A stretch of 64,000 nt of DNA from Spirochaetia bacterium (lineage in GTDB: Bacteria > Spirochaetota > Spirochaetia > Treponematales > Treponemataceae). Positions within the stretch are counted from its first letter, which is position 1. Every line of letters begins with the position of its first letter. The stretch covers positions 1-64,000 of the forward strand of contig CAAGBC010000030.1 in assembly GCA_900767955.1 (NCBI GenBank), read 5' to 3'. The notes beneath the pieces were generated by a model, which saw only the letters and a list, made by a program, of their open reading frames with translations, did no database searches and had not been told where the DNA came from. Positions 17,033 to 26,808 of the stretch are shown here, one piece after another. The position numbers and the translations under genes were made by a program.

Positions 17033-19635
17033 ATTCTAATTTGACCGAAAGAGCTTCTAATTTAGTTTATAACTTAGCTCAGCAAGAAGCAAAAAATTCT
17101 GGCAGTGAACAAGTTTTACCAGAGCATGTTTTAATTGCATTAATAAAAAGCAAAGATGGAAATGGCTATACTCTTTTAGAAAAAGTTAATATTGATATTG
17201 ATGAATTTCTTGAAACTCTTGAAGGTGCATTGATTTCAAAACCTTTAGATGCTTCTGTAGAAGTAATTCCAAATAGTCGTCGTTTAGGTACTGTTTTGGA
17301 TCTTGCTACTATTGAAGCTCAGTCTTTGGGCGATTGTCATGTTGGAACAGAACATTTAGTTTTGGCAACTGCAAGAGAAGGTAAAAGTGTAATTACTGTT
17401 TTTTTTGAATCTCACAATATTAAAATGAAAGACCTTCGTAGTTGGGTTAGAAAAATTCAATCACCTACTGTTGAACCAGCAAAAGAAGACATTGAAAAAG
17501 CCTTTAATGATTTTCTTTTTAAAAATGTAATCAATGATGATAATAAAAAAATTGAATCAAAAATAGACGAAATTTTAGGAACACCAGAGCGTAGTTCTAC
17601 ACAAAAAAATCGTTCTCACAGTGAAGAATCTTCTTTTTTGTCTGAATTTAGTCGTGATATTACAAAATTAGCTCGTGAAGAAAAAGCTGATCCTGTGGTG
17701 GGACGCAATAAAGAAATTCATAGAATAATTCAGATTTTGTCTCGTCGTAATAAAAATAATCCAATTTTAATTGGTGAACCTGGAGTTGGCAAAACTGCTA
17801 TTGTTGAAGGTCTTGCTCAAAAAATTGCAAAAAATGAAGTTCCTCATGATTTGTTAAAAAAGCGCATTTTGTCTTTGGATTTAGCAGCTTTAATTGCAGG
17901 CACTAAATATCGTGGTGAATTTGAAGAACGAATGAAGCGACTTATGAAAGAAGTTCGTGAAGATAAAAATATTATTTTATTTATTGATGAACTTCATACA
18001 ATAATTGGTGCAGGCGGTCCAGAAGGTTCCCTTGATGCTTCTAATATTCTAAAACCAGCTTTAAGTCGTGGTGAAATTCAAATTATTGGTGCAACAACTA
18101 CAAAAGAATATAACAAATATATAGAAAAAGATTCTGCGTTAGAGCGTCGTTTTCAAACTGTAAAAGTTGATGAACCAACTGATGTTGATACAGAAGGAAT
18201 TTTATCTGGAATTAAGAAAAAGTATGAAGATTTTCACAGTGTAATTTACGATAATGATGTAATTCCACTTATTGTAAAATTATCACGAAGATATATTCCA
18301 GAACGCTTTTTGCCAGATAAAGCTATAGATTTGCTAGATGAAGTAGGGGCTGCAAAAAAAATCCAAGAAGAAGCTTGCCCTGCTGAACTTATTGAATTAG
18401 AAGAAAAAATTGAACAATTAATTCAAGAAAAAAAAGCTTTAGTTCTTAATCAAGATTATGAACAAGCTGCTATTGTGCGTGATAAAGTTATTGAATTAAA
18501 AAATAAATTAGAAATCTACAGAAACTTTTGGAAAGAAAATGGTGGTGCTAGACGACAGCATATAACTTCTCGTGATGTTTGTAAAATTGTTGCAGAAATA
18601 ACAGGTATTCCTGTTGAACAATTAGATGCTTCAGAAACTAAGCGTCTTATCAAAATGGAAGAAGAATTACATAAATCTGTTATTGGTCAACATGATGCTG
18701 TTCATTTGATTTCTAGTGCAGTACGAAGAAATCGTTCAGGAATTTCTTCACCAAATCATCCAATTGGTTCATTTATTTTCTTGGGACCTACTGGTGTTGG
18801 AAAAACTCAATTGGCAAAATCTTTGGCTAAATTCTTATTTGGCAGCGAAGAACAATTAATTCGCATTGATATGTCTGATTATATGGAAAAACATAACGCT
18901 AGCCGACTTGTTGGAGCTCCTCCTGGATATGTTGGTTATGAAGAAGGCGGTGTGTTAACAGAAAAAGTTCGTCGCAATCCATATTCCGTAGTTTTGCTTG
19001 ATGAAATAGAAAAAGCTCATCCTGATATTTTTAATTTATTACTTCAGCTTTTGGAAGAAGGGGAATTAAGCGATAATCTTGGTCATACTGTAAACTTTAG
19101 AAATACTGTTATTATTATGACAAGCAATGCAGGTGCAAGACAGATTACAACAGAAAGTAGAGTTGGATTTAATTTTCAGCAAAGCGGTCTTTTGTCTTAT
19201 GATGAAATTCGTGCTAGTGCAATGAATGAATTAAAGAAGATTCTTAATCCTGAATTATTAAACAGAATTGATGATACAATTGTATTCAATGCTTTAACAA
19301 AAGATGAAGTTTCAAAAATTCTTGATATTCAAATTGTAGATTTAGCAAAACGACTTTCGGAAAAAGATTTAACAATTAATTTTACCGAAAGTGCAAAAGA
19401 TTATTTAATTGAACATGGATATGACCCTTCCATGGGTGCAAGACCAATGCGTCGTCTAATTCAAAAAGAAGTTGAAGATGCTATTGCAATGACAATTCTT
19501 GAAGGCGTTAATTCAACTTTGAAGCATATTTGTGTTGATTATGCAAATAATAATCTTCGTGTAAACTTTGAACAATTGGATGATAACCAGATTACTTTTT
19601 TTTCAAATCCAATTGAAAATTCAGTATTAAAGTAG
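17029..19635 (+). CDS. clpC: Clp ATPase ClpC
   Basis: ClpC is an AAA+ unfoldase that feeds substrates to ClpP. The 868 residues hold a double Clp_N repeat (about 1-150), a first AAA module with Walker A GEPGVGKTA and Walker B LFIDELHTI, a middle domain containing a UVR-like segment (ALVLNQDYEQAAIVRDK), and a second AAA module with GPTGVGKTQ and VLLDEIEKAHPD. A ClpB-style long middle coil is absent, which favours ClpC. It starts inside the mcsB stop (ATGA), so the three genes form one unit. The peptidase partner ClpP is encoded at 40468. Confidence 0.95.
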   Translation: MNSNLTERASNLVYNLAQQEAKNSGSEQVLPEHVLIALIKSKDGNGYTLLEKVNIDIDEFLETLEGALISKPLDASVEVIPNSRRLGTVLDLATIEAQSLGDCHVGTEHLVLATAREGKSVITVFFESHNIKMKDLRSWVRKIQSPTVEPAKEDIEKAFNDFLFKNVINDDNKKIESKIDEILGTPERSSTQKNRSHSEESSFLSEFSRDITKLAREEKADPVVGRNKEIHRIIQILSRRNKNNPILIGEPGVGKTAIVEGLAQKIAKNEVPHDLLKKRILSLDLAALIAGTKYRGEFEERMKRLMKEVREDKNIILFIDELHTIIGAGGPEGSLDASNILKPALSRGEIQIIGATTTKEYNKYIEKDSALERRFQTVKVDEPTDVDTEGILSGIKKKYEDFHSVIYDNDVIPLIVKLSRRYIPERFLPDKAIDLLDEVGAAKKIQEEACPAELIELEEKIEQLIQEKKALVLNQDYEQAAIVRDKVIELKNKLEIYRNFWKENGGARRQHITSRDVCKIVAEITGIPVEQLDASETKRLIKMEEELHKSVIGQHDAVHLISSAVRRNRSGISSPNHPIGSFIFLGPTGVGKTQLAKSLAKFLFGSEEQLIRIDMSDYMEKHNASRLVGAPPGYVGYEEGGVLTEKVRRNPYSVVLLDEIEKAHPDIFNLLLQLLEEGELSDNLGHTVNFRNTVIIMTSNAGARQITTESRVGFNFQQSGLLSYDEIRASAMNELKKILNPELLNRIDDTIVFNALTKDEVSKILDIQIVDLAKRLSEKDLTINFTESAKDYLIEHGYDPSMGARPMRRLIQKEVEDAIAMTILEGVNSTLKHICVDYANNNLRVNFEQLDDNQITFFSNPIENSVLK

Positions 19636-19641
19636 GAAAAA

Positions 19642-20952
19642 ATGAAAAATATTCAATTTTCTGATTTTGGTTCAAAATTGTGTGGACCATCTGGAATTAA
19701 TCAATTAATGGATGATTTAGGCAAACCTTTGCCTAAAGATATTCCATTAAGTTTAATGGGTGGTGGAAATCCTGCAAGAATTCCACAAGTTGAATCAATG
19801 TATCGTCAGCAAATGGAAAAAATAATTTCTAATGGCGATGAATTTGAAAATTTAATTGGTCGTTATGATTCCCCTCAGGGAAGAACTTCTTTTATTGAAT
19901 CTGTTGCGGATTATCTTTCAAAAAAATACGGTTGGCCTATTTCTGCAGAAAATATTGCAATTACAAATGGAAGCCAATCTGCGTTTTTTTATTTGTTCAA
20001 TATGTTCTGTGGGACTTATACAAATAATGGAATTGCAAAAAAGAAGCGAATTGTGTTTCCTTTAGTTCCTGAGTATGTTGGCTATGCTGACCAAGGAATA
20101 GAATTTGATTGTTTCACAGGAATTCACGCAGATTTTTCTAAATTTGATAATCATACTTTTAAATATCATATTAATTTTGATTTATTAGAGCAACATTTAA
20201 AAGAAAGTGATGATGTTGCAGGTTTGTGCGTAAGTAGACCTACAAATCCTACTGGAAATGTTTTAACAGATATTGAAATTCAAAAATTATCAAAAATTGC
20301 ACAAGATTATGATATTCCTTTATTCATTGATAATGCTTATGGATTGCCTTGGCCAAATATTATTTTTACTGATGAAGCAACTCCGTATTGGGATTCAAAT
20401 GTAATTTTATCAATGAGTTTATCAAAAATTGGTTTGCCTTCTTTGCGAACTGGAATAATTATTGCTCAAAAAGAAATTATTACTGCAATTTCTAGGTTAA
20501 ATGCAATTGCCGCTCTTGCTTCTGGAAGTATAGGACAAGCTCTTGCTTCTGATTTAATTGCTAATGGAAATTTAGTTCAAATTGCTAAGGATTGCGTTAA
20601 ACCATTTTACAAAAACAAATCTGAATTTGCACAAAAAATGATACACAACTATTTTGCTGGTACAAATTATTATATTCATAAAAGTGAAGGGGCAATTTTC
20701 CTTTGGCTTTTATTGGAAGATTTGACTGTTTCTACAAAGGAATTGTATCAAATGTTAAAAGCAAAAGGCGTTTTTGTAATGCCAGGGGAATATTTTTTCT
20801 TTGGAAATAAAAATGATTCTTCTTTGCCAAAAGTTGAAGATCATCCTCATTTTTCAAAGTGTATTCGTTTAAATTACGGTGGTTCCCAAGAGCAAGTGGA
20901 ATACGGAATTAAAACAATTGCTGAATTATATAAACAATTAAGTGTGAGGTAA
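19642..20952 (+). CDS. avtA: Valine-pyruvate aminotransferase
   Basis: This fold-type I PLP aminotransferase converts valine and pyruvate to 2-oxoisovalerate and alanine. The 436 residues match E. coli AvtA closely from end to end: SGINQLMDDL, SLMGGGNPARIP, ITNGSQSAFFYLFN, VSRPTNPTGNV, the PLP-lysine region SMSLSKIGLP, and the late HKSEGAIFLWL. It begins six bases after clpC and two bases before the next gene, so it may belong to that transcript, although the functions are unrelated. It probably supplies alanine or interconverts branched-chain amino acids. Confidence 0.94.
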   Translation: MKNIQFSDFGSKLCGPSGINQLMDDLGKPLPKDIPLSLMGGGNPARIPQVESMYRQQMEKIISNGDEFENLIGRYDSPQGRTSFIESVADYLSKKYGWPISAENIAITNGSQSAFFYLFNMFCGTYTNNGIAKKKRIVFPLVPEYVGYADQGIEFDCFTGIHADFSKFDNHTFKYHINFDLLEQHLKESDDVAGLCVSRPTNPTGNVLTDIEIQKLSKIAQDYDIPLFIDNAYGLPWPNIIFTDEATPYWDSNVILSMSLSKIGLPSLRTGIIIAQKEIITAISRLNAIAALASGSIGQALASDLIANGNLVQIAKDCVKPFYKNKSEFAQKMIHNYFAGTNYYIHKSEGAIFLWLLLEDLTVSTKELYQMLKAKGVFVMPGEYFFFGNKNDSSLPKVEDHPHFSKCIRLNYGGSQEQVEYGIKTIAELYKQLSVR

Positions 20953-20954
20953 TT

Positions 20955-23246
20955 ATGAAAAAAATTATTTTTTCGGTTTCATTGTTATTAACTAGTTTTA
21001 TGCTTTTTGCATATGAGTTTAAAACAGATAGTTTTGAAATAACAAAAAATAAAGTTGTATCACTTACAGATAAAAATTCTGCTTATGTTGAAGGCAATAA
21101 TTTAGTTTCAACTTACGAAGGAACTACATACCAAAGAAAAGTTGTTTATAATAATGGTCCTGTTGTAAAAACAAACGATTCTATTGTTGATTATCTTACA
21201 CAAATGGCAATGGAAGAAACTGTTGCAAATATAACTAAAGACGGTGTGTTTTCTGCTGGTGCAAATTGGCCAACTGCGTGGACTCGTGATATGTCTTATG
21301 CAATTGATTTGTCATTGGCTTTTTTGTTCCCTCAGACTGTAGAAAAATCTTTAGCTAGTCGTGTAGAAGATAATATTATTTTGCAAGATACAGGTTCTGG
21401 TGGTAGTTATCCTGTAAGTACAGATAGAGTTGTGTGGGGACTTGCCGCTTACGATTATGCTTTGGTCAAGCAAAGTGATGAATATTTTAGATGGATTTAT
21501 GAAGTTTTAACAAAAACAATTGAATATGATTATAATGTTACTTTTGATAAAAAAACTGGCTTGTTCAGAGGTGAATCTTCATTTTTAGATTGGCGTGAAC
21601 AAACTTATCCTCGTTGGATGGATAATGTTTACATTGCAGATAGTTATGCCTTGGGAACAAATATGGTTTATTATGCTGCATTAAAACGCATTTCTTATTT
21701 AGCAAATAGATTTTCAGAAGTTGATTCATATAATTTGTGGAATAAAAGAGCAGAACAATTAAAAGAAAACATTGTAAAAAATTTATGGCTTAATGAAGAA
21801 AAATATTTCGGAGCTTATTTAATTTCCCATGTTTATCCATTTTTGTACAAAGGTTATGAAACTTTAGGTGAATCATTAGCAATTATGGAAGAAATAGTTC
21901 CTAGTCAAGAATGGAATAATATTATCACTGCTGTAAAACCTGGAAAATGGGGAATGAGTGTTGTTGCGCCTCAGTTAGGAAATGTTCCTTCTTATCATAA
22001 TGATGCTGTATGGCCATTTGTTCAAGGATATAGAGGTTTAGCTGCCAAAAAAGCAAAAAATGCTTACTTCTGTGAATATGAATTTGCTTCTATGATTTAT
22101 TGTGCAACACTGTTCAGAACTTTCAAAGAAAATTATGTTGCTTCAACTTATAGTCCAAAAACTCAAACTAATTCAGACAGACAGTTGTGGTCAGATGCAG
22201 GTTGGCTTTCTTACATTTACAAAATATTGTTTGGAATTGATTTTGTTGATAACGGAATTAAAATTTCTCCATTTGTTTTTGATTCATTTAAAAATGGAAT
22301 TTCATTAAAAAATTTCACATGGAACGGAAATAAAATGAATATTTCTATTCAAGGAACAGGTGATAAAGTTGTATCATATACTGTAAATGGAAAATCTGTT
22401 CCAAGTGATTATGTTATTCCTTATGAAAATAATAAAGTTTATGATATAAAAATAACTTTGGAAAAATCACAGGAATTTATAGATTCTTACAAAATTGCAG
22501 ATATTAAATATAAATTTTCTGCAGAAGATGTAACTCCAATGGTTCCTATTGTTTCTAGCATGTTTGAAAAAAATAATTTATCTTTGAAGTGGCGTCAGAA
22601 AAATAATAATGGCTTTGATGTTTTTAAGAATGGAAAATATTTAAAAACAATTACAGATAGAAATATTGTTGTTCCTGCAAAAAATAATGTTGATTTATAT
22701 ACTGTAATTTCTTCACAAAACAATTTACCTTGTTTACCTGGAACCCCAGTAAGAACTGATAACAAAAAGAATACAACTTTCTATGAAGCAGAAAATGCAG
22801 TTATTTCTGGTGGTAAAATTTCACAAGCAGAAAATCCAGAAACTTTTAATGTTTCAGCTGATTTAATTGCTACAATTCCTAATGGAACTGGCTTTGTTGA
22901 AAAATGGGGAAGTAGTGAAGGTGAAGAAATTAAATTTTCTTGTAATGCAAAAAAATCTGGTAATTATTTAGTTGATTTTAGATTTAAGAACGGACATGGA
23001 CCAATTAATACTGGTGAAAAATGTGCTGTTGCTGCAATTTATGTAAATGATGAATTAATTAGAAGAGTTGCAATGCCTCAACAAGGAAATTGGGTTTCTT
23101 GGAATTTTACAGTTCCTGTAATTGTAAACTTGCCAAAAGGAAAAAATACGATTTCTTTGAAAATTGATGAATATTGTTATACTCAGCATCACGCATTAAA
23201 TCATGTTAGTGTTGACTTAATGCGCTTATCTAAAGTATCAGATTAG
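20955..23246 (+). CDS. Secreted six-hairpin glycosidase-like protein with CBM35-like domain
   Basis: A signal peptide (MKKIIFSVSLLLTSFMLFA) leads a 763-residue protein. Residues about 65-450 have the alpha/alpha-toroid pattern of six-hairpin glycosidases (GH15/GH63/GH78-like), with the acidic and aromatic stretches WPTAWTRDMSYAID, FLDWREQTYPRWMD and SYHNDAVWPFVQGY. A beta-rich middle follows. Residues about 608-760 resemble a CBM35/CBM6-like carbohydrate-binding module, starting FYEAENAVISGGK and ending HVSVDLMRL. It probably trims oligosaccharides outside the cytoplasm. The substrate cannot be inferred. A GAGG site precedes the ATG. It converges with the next gene, overlapping it by four bases. 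Confidence 0.8.
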   Translation: MKKIIFSVSLLLTSFMLFAYEFKTDSFEITKNKVVSLTDKNSAYVEGNNLVSTYEGTTYQRKVVYNNGPVVKTNDSIVDYLTQMAMEETVANITKDGVFSAGANWPTAWTRDMSYAIDLSLAFLFPQTVEKSLASRVEDNIILQDTGSGGSYPVSTDRVVWGLAAYDYALVKQSDEYFRWIYEVLTKTIEYDYNVTFDKKTGLFRGESSFLDWREQTYPRWMDNVYIADSYALGTNMVYYAALKRISYLANRFSEVDSYNLWNKRAEQLKENIVKNLWLNEEKYFGAYLISHVYPFLYKGYETLGESLAIMEEIVPSQEWNNIITAVKPGKWGMSVVAPQLGNVPSYHNDAVWPFVQGYRGLAAKKAKNAYFCEYEFASMIYCATLFRTFKENYVASTYSPKTQTNSDRQLWSDAGWLSYIYKILFGIDFVDNGIKISPFVFDSFKNGISLKNFTWNGNKMNISIQGTGDKVVSYTVNGKSVPSDYVIPYENNKVYDIKITLEKSQEFIDSYKIADIKYKFSAEDVTPMVPIVSSMFEKNNLSLKWRQKNNNGFDVFKNGKYLKTITDRNIVVPAKNNVDLYTVISSQNNLPCLPGTPVRTDNKKNTTFYEAENAVISGGKISQAENPETFNVSADLIATIPNGTGFVEKWGSSEGEEIKFSCNAKKSGNYLVDFRFKNGHGPINTGEKCAVAAIYVNDELIRRVAMPQQGNWVSWNFTVPVIVNLPKGKNTISLKIDEYCYTQHHALNHVSVDLMRLSKVSD

Positions 23247-23941
23247 AAAATAAATAAATCTTTTAATTTTAATGTTAGTGATTGGTCAATATTAACTTTT
23301 TGATATTCATCACTAACAAGAACAATTTCAAAACCACAAGTAGCAGGTGTATAACCTTCTGCTTGTGCTTCAATTATGAACTGAAATTTCTTTGTAAGAT
23401 TTGGTTCTTCAGCAGGAATACTTTTTGGCCAAAATGAGTAAGACCCTTTTGTAGAATTAAATGTCTTACAAGGATTTTCCCATGAAAAATCTTGCATAGC
23501 AATTATGTTATTTTCTTTATCCTTTAAAGTTATTTTTACATTTGGCATTGTTTCAAAAGAAACTCCATTGTAAACAACTCCACTAAAAACAGGAAAATTA
23601 AAGGAAGGTTTTAAATCTTTTGCATTTAATTCTTTTCTGTCTTCTGATGCAATTTTGTGGTAAGGGCGTTGTACAGATGAAATAATTCTAATTGCGTCCA
23701 TACTTAATGCAGTTACATCTGCTTTTAACTGTGGGTCATTAAGCATTTGTGTTGTATATACAACGCCTCTTCCTGATATAATATAATGAGGAGGGATTCT
23801 ATTAAGTACATAACTTATGGCATCAAGTCTGCAACTTTCACAACTACAAGTTATCCAACGAGCTTTATTTTCTACAAGGTTATCATAGAGTTCATTTACA
23901 ATTTGTGTTACAAATTCTTCCATTAAGTTATGTACTTTCAT
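23243..23941 (-). CDS. ComFB-domain protein
   Basis: Residues 1-95 match the late-competence ComFB family: MKVHNLMEEFVTQIVNELYD, the cysteine cluster CSCESC, and DAISYVLNRIPPHYI. The remaining 130 residues form a separate, probably beta-rich domain of unknown type with a PNVKITLKDKENN stretch. ComFB-like proteins of cyanobacteria have been reported to bind cyclic dinucleotides; applying that here is inference. The gene follows aconitase by six bases with an AAAGGA site, so the two are probably cotranscribed. A PilZ-domain protein is encoded at 49142, so cyclic-di-GMP signalling is plausible in this organism. Confidence 0.8.
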   Translation of the reverse strand: MKVHNLMEEFVTQIVNELYDNLVENKARWITCSCESCRLDAISYVLNRIPPHYIISGRGVVYTTQMLNDPQLKADVTALSMDAIRIISSVQRPYHKIASEDRKELNAKDLKPSFNFPVFSGVVYNGVSFETMPNVKITLKDKENNIIAMQDFSWENPCKTFNSTKGSYSFWPKSIPAEEPNLTKKFQFIIEAQAEGYTPATCGFEIVLVSDEYQKVNIDQSLTLKLKDLFIF

Positions 23942-23947
23942 AATCCT

Positions 23948-25972
23948 TTAGTTGCCACCGTTTCTTGTGTAGGCAGCAAGTCCTCCCTGTTTTAGGATAT
24001 TGCGACTTCTTTGTGCAAGGTCGTTTGTTCCTTTTATTGTTTTTCCATTTACTACAATATTAAATTCACAACCTGTATCAAGTGCTTCTTCAATATTTGT
24101 AATTTCAAGAACATCATCTTGATTAATTATATCATAATCTGCTGGATTTACAAATGTAATAGGAATGATTCCATAATTGATTAAGTTTGCTTTATGAATT
24201 CTAGCAAAGCTTTTTGTGATAATAGCTCTAACTCCTAAATACATAGGTCCTAAAGCAGCATGTTCACGAGATGAACCTTGACCATAGTTATCACCACCAA
24301 CTACGAAACATCCACTAAAGTTTGTAGCAGCACATCTGTCATAGAATGTTTCATCAAGACGAGTTAATGTGAATTTACTGATTTCTGGAATGTTTGAACG
24401 AAGTGGTAAAACTTTTGCACCTGCTGGCATAATATCATCTGTAGAAACATTATCACCAGTTTTGAGCATAACAGGAAGTTTTAAACTTGGCTGATATTCT
24501 GGACATGATGGACATGGTTTGATGTTTGGTCCGCGTAAAATTTCAACTTTTTCTGCTTCATTTTGTGGAAGAGGAGCAATAAGCATTCCTGTATTTGTTG
24601 CAGCTTCTACAACATCTTTTGATGTTAAGCGTGAATCTTGTCCGTCTAACATACTTACACGAACACCTGTTGCGTATGCAGGATCTTCGTAGTTTAAGTT
24701 TTCAGGTTCAGTGAATACACCTGTGATTGCAGCAGCAGCAGCAGTTTCTGGGCTAACTAAGTAAACATTAGCGTCTGCAGTTCCACTTCTTCCTTTGAAG
24801 TTTCTATTAAATGTTCTTAAAGTAACACCTTCGCTATTTGGTGCAAAGCCCTGACCAATACATGGTCCACATGCACTTTCAAGAATACGGAATCCAGCTT
24901 CGATTAAGTCTCCTAAGATTCCAGCTTTAGAAGCCATTAATAAAGTTGTGCGGCTTCCTGGAGCAATACCAGCTTCTACACCAGGAGCAATGTGTTTGCC
25001 TTTTACAACTGCAGCAACAGATTCTAAGTCATCAAGAGAACTGTTTGTACATGAACCAATTACAACTTGTGTAACAGGTTTTCCTGCAAGGCTTTTTACT
25101 GTTGCAACAGCATCTGGGGAATGTGGTTGTGCAGCCATTGAACCTAATTCATCAAGATTAATTTCAATGATTTTGTCGTATTCTGCACCTTCGTCTGCTT
25201 TTTGTTCAGACCAATCGTTTCCTCTTCCCATTGATTCAAGGAATTTTTTAGTTTTTTCATCAGAAGGGAAAACTGATGTAGTTGCTCCTAATTCAGCACC
25301 CATGTTTGTAATTGTAGCGCGCTGAGGAACTGTTAAAGTTTCTACACCTTCTCCAAAATATTCGTAAATAGCACCAACGCCACCTTTTACAGTTTCACGG
25401 CGTAAAACTTCAAGGATAATATCTTTTGCACTTACACCTTTTTTTAATTTTCCTGTAAGTTTAACACCAAAAATTTTAGGCATTGCAAGATGGAATGCTC
25501 CTCCACCCATTGCTACTGCAACATCAAGTCCACCAGCTCCAATTGCAATCATTCCAATTCCACCACCAGTAGGAGTGTGTGAATCAGAACCTAATAAAGT
25601 TTTTCCAGGTTTACCAAAACATTCAAGATGAACTTGGTGACAAATTCCGTTTCCTGGGCGGCTATAATATAATCCATATTTTGCAGCAATGCTCTGAAGA
25701 TAACGGTGATCGTCCATATTCTTAAAGTCTGTCTGCAATGTATTGTGGTCTACATAAGAAACTGAAAGTTCTGTTTTTACTCTAGGAATTCCAATTGTTT
25801 CAAATTGTAAATAAGTCATTGTACCAGTTGCATCTTGTGTTAAAGTCTGGTCAATTTTAATTGCGATGTCGCAACCTCGTTCTATTTTTTCTCCTTTAGT
25901 AAATTTTGTGTCAGGACAAGCTTCTGGAACAATATGAGCTTGTAAAAGTTTTTCAGCAAGTGTTAGTGCCAT
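23948..25972 (-). CDS. Aconitate hydratase
   Basis: The enzyme interconverts citrate and isocitrate through a [4Fe-4S] cluster. The start at 25972 (MALTLAEKLLQAHIV) fits the family better than the ATG 12 bases upstream. The 674 residues include GSDSHTPTGGG, the first cluster cysteine in VIGSCTNSS, the other two in ACGPCIGQG, and the swivelling domain motif GDNYGQGSSREHAAL. Length and order fit the compact, mitochondrial-like aconitase group. No other citric-acid-cycle gene is in the window. In a fermentative treponeme the likely use is citrate to 2-oxoglutarate for glutamate synthesis. Confidence 0.93.
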   Translation of the reverse strand: MALTLAEKLLQAHIVPEACPDTKFTKGEKIERGCDIAIKIDQTLTQDATGTMTYLQFETIGIPRVKTELSVSYVDHNTLQTDFKNMDDHRYLQSIAAKYGLYYSRPGNGICHQVHLECFGKPGKTLLGSDSHTPTGGGIGMIAIGAGGLDVAVAMGGGAFHLAMPKIFGVKLTGKLKKGVSAKDIILEVLRRETVKGGVGAIYEYFGEGVETLTVPQRATITNMGAELGATTSVFPSDEKTKKFLESMGRGNDWSEQKADEGAEYDKIIEINLDELGSMAAQPHSPDAVATVKSLAGKPVTQVVIGSCTNSSLDDLESVAAVVKGKHIAPGVEAGIAPGSRTTLLMASKAGILGDLIEAGFRILESACGPCIGQGFAPNSEGVTLRTFNRNFKGRSGTADANVYLVSPETAAAAAITGVFTEPENLNYEDPAYATGVRVSMLDGQDSRLTSKDVVEAATNTGMLIAPLPQNEAEKVEILRGPNIKPCPSCPEYQPSLKLPVMLKTGDNVSTDDIMPAGAKVLPLRSNIPEISKFTLTRLDETFYDRCAATNFSGCFVVGGDNYGQGSSREHAALGPMYLGVRAIITKSFARIHKANLINYGIIPITFVNPADYDIINQDDVLEITNIEEALDTGCEFNIVVNGKTIKGTNDLAQRSRNILKQGGLAAYTRNGGN

Positions 25973-26107
25973 TGTTTTTTCCATAAAAATTAGATATGTG
26001 AAGTTCGCAACGCAAACTTTAAGTTAAAAATTTTATCATTAATTATAGCATTTACTTTATATTTTGTTAAGGCTTGTAAAAAACATCTGTTTTTTTCTAT
26101 AAATATG

Positions 26108-26116
26108 TGCTATAAT
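26108..26116 (+). promoter_or_regulatory. Extended -10 promoter
   Basis: TGCTATAAT ends ten bases before the ATG at 26127, implying a leader of only a few bases. No Shine-Dalgarno sequence lies between. No convincing -35 is present. Confidence 0.6.
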
Positions 26117-26126
26117 TTTATAAATT

Positions 26127-26807
26127 ATGTGTAAAATTTATTCTTATTTAAAATGTATTTTTCTTTTATTAATTTTTATTTCTTGTTCCGCAAATAATGA
26201 AGAAATTATAAAATATAATGTTGACGAAAATCTTCATACAATTGTAACTAAAAAAAATGAAGAATTAATATGGACAAGGGAACTAGAAAGCGTTCGTTTA
26301 TTAAAAGATACAAAAAAAATGGAAGGAGTTGCATCTTCTGTTAAATTATCAAAAAATGTTGTGATTGCTTCCGAAAATAATTATCCAAAAATTTATCCAT
26401 ACTTAGAAGGTTTTGGAAGTTTAGATACAACTTTAGTTTCTTCAGATTTAGATAAATTGTTAAAGACATTTGCTTCATCACTTTGTTTTGGAGTTTTTGA
26501 TGAGTCTTTATTTAATTCTCAGGCTGTATTTTCTTTTGTTTTATTTCAAAATGATTTAAAAAATCTTTGGAAGGAATTATTTAAGCAAGATATGCCAAGT
26601 TTTCAAAAAGAAGAACAAGAAACTATTTCTAATTCTCAAAAAGTGTTTACTTCTTGGGTAGTAGCAAAACCATTTGTATTTGATAATGAAATTCAAGTTC
26701 CAATTAGATTTAAAAAAGATGCAAAATATATTGATGTTATGTTATTTGTATCTGTTGAAAATAAAATAGAACAAATTCAAATTACACAATGGGGAGAGGT
26801 AATTTAA
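26127..26807 (+). CDS. Small lipoprotein of unknown function
   Basis: The 226-residue protein has a short lipoprotein signal with lipobox FISC (Cys near residue 20) followed by SANNEE. The rest has no recognised domain; it mixes short beta strands with a LKNLWKELFKQDMPSF helix and ends in a strand-rich IQITQWGEVI. An extended -10 lies so close upstream that the mRNA is probably leaderless or nearly so. The gene at 26809 starts one base after its stop, with a GGAGAGG site inside this gene. The two are surely expressed together, but their job is unknown. Confidence 0.75.
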   Translation: MCKIYSYLKCIFLLLIFISCSANNEEIIKYNVDENLHTIVTKKNEELIWTRELESVRLLKDTKKMEGVASSVKLSKNVVIASENNYPKIYPYLEGFGSLDTTLVSSDLDKLLKTFASSLCFGVFDESLFNSQAVFSFVLFQNDLKNLWKELFKQDMPSFQKEEQETISNSQKVFTSWVVAKPFVFDNEIQVPIRFKKDAKYIDVMLFVSVENKIEQIQITQWGEVI

Positions 26808-26808
26808 T

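Noticed and set aside
24948..25325. Plus-strand gene antisense to aconitase
   Set aside because: It is a shadow frame within strongly conserved aconitase sequence.
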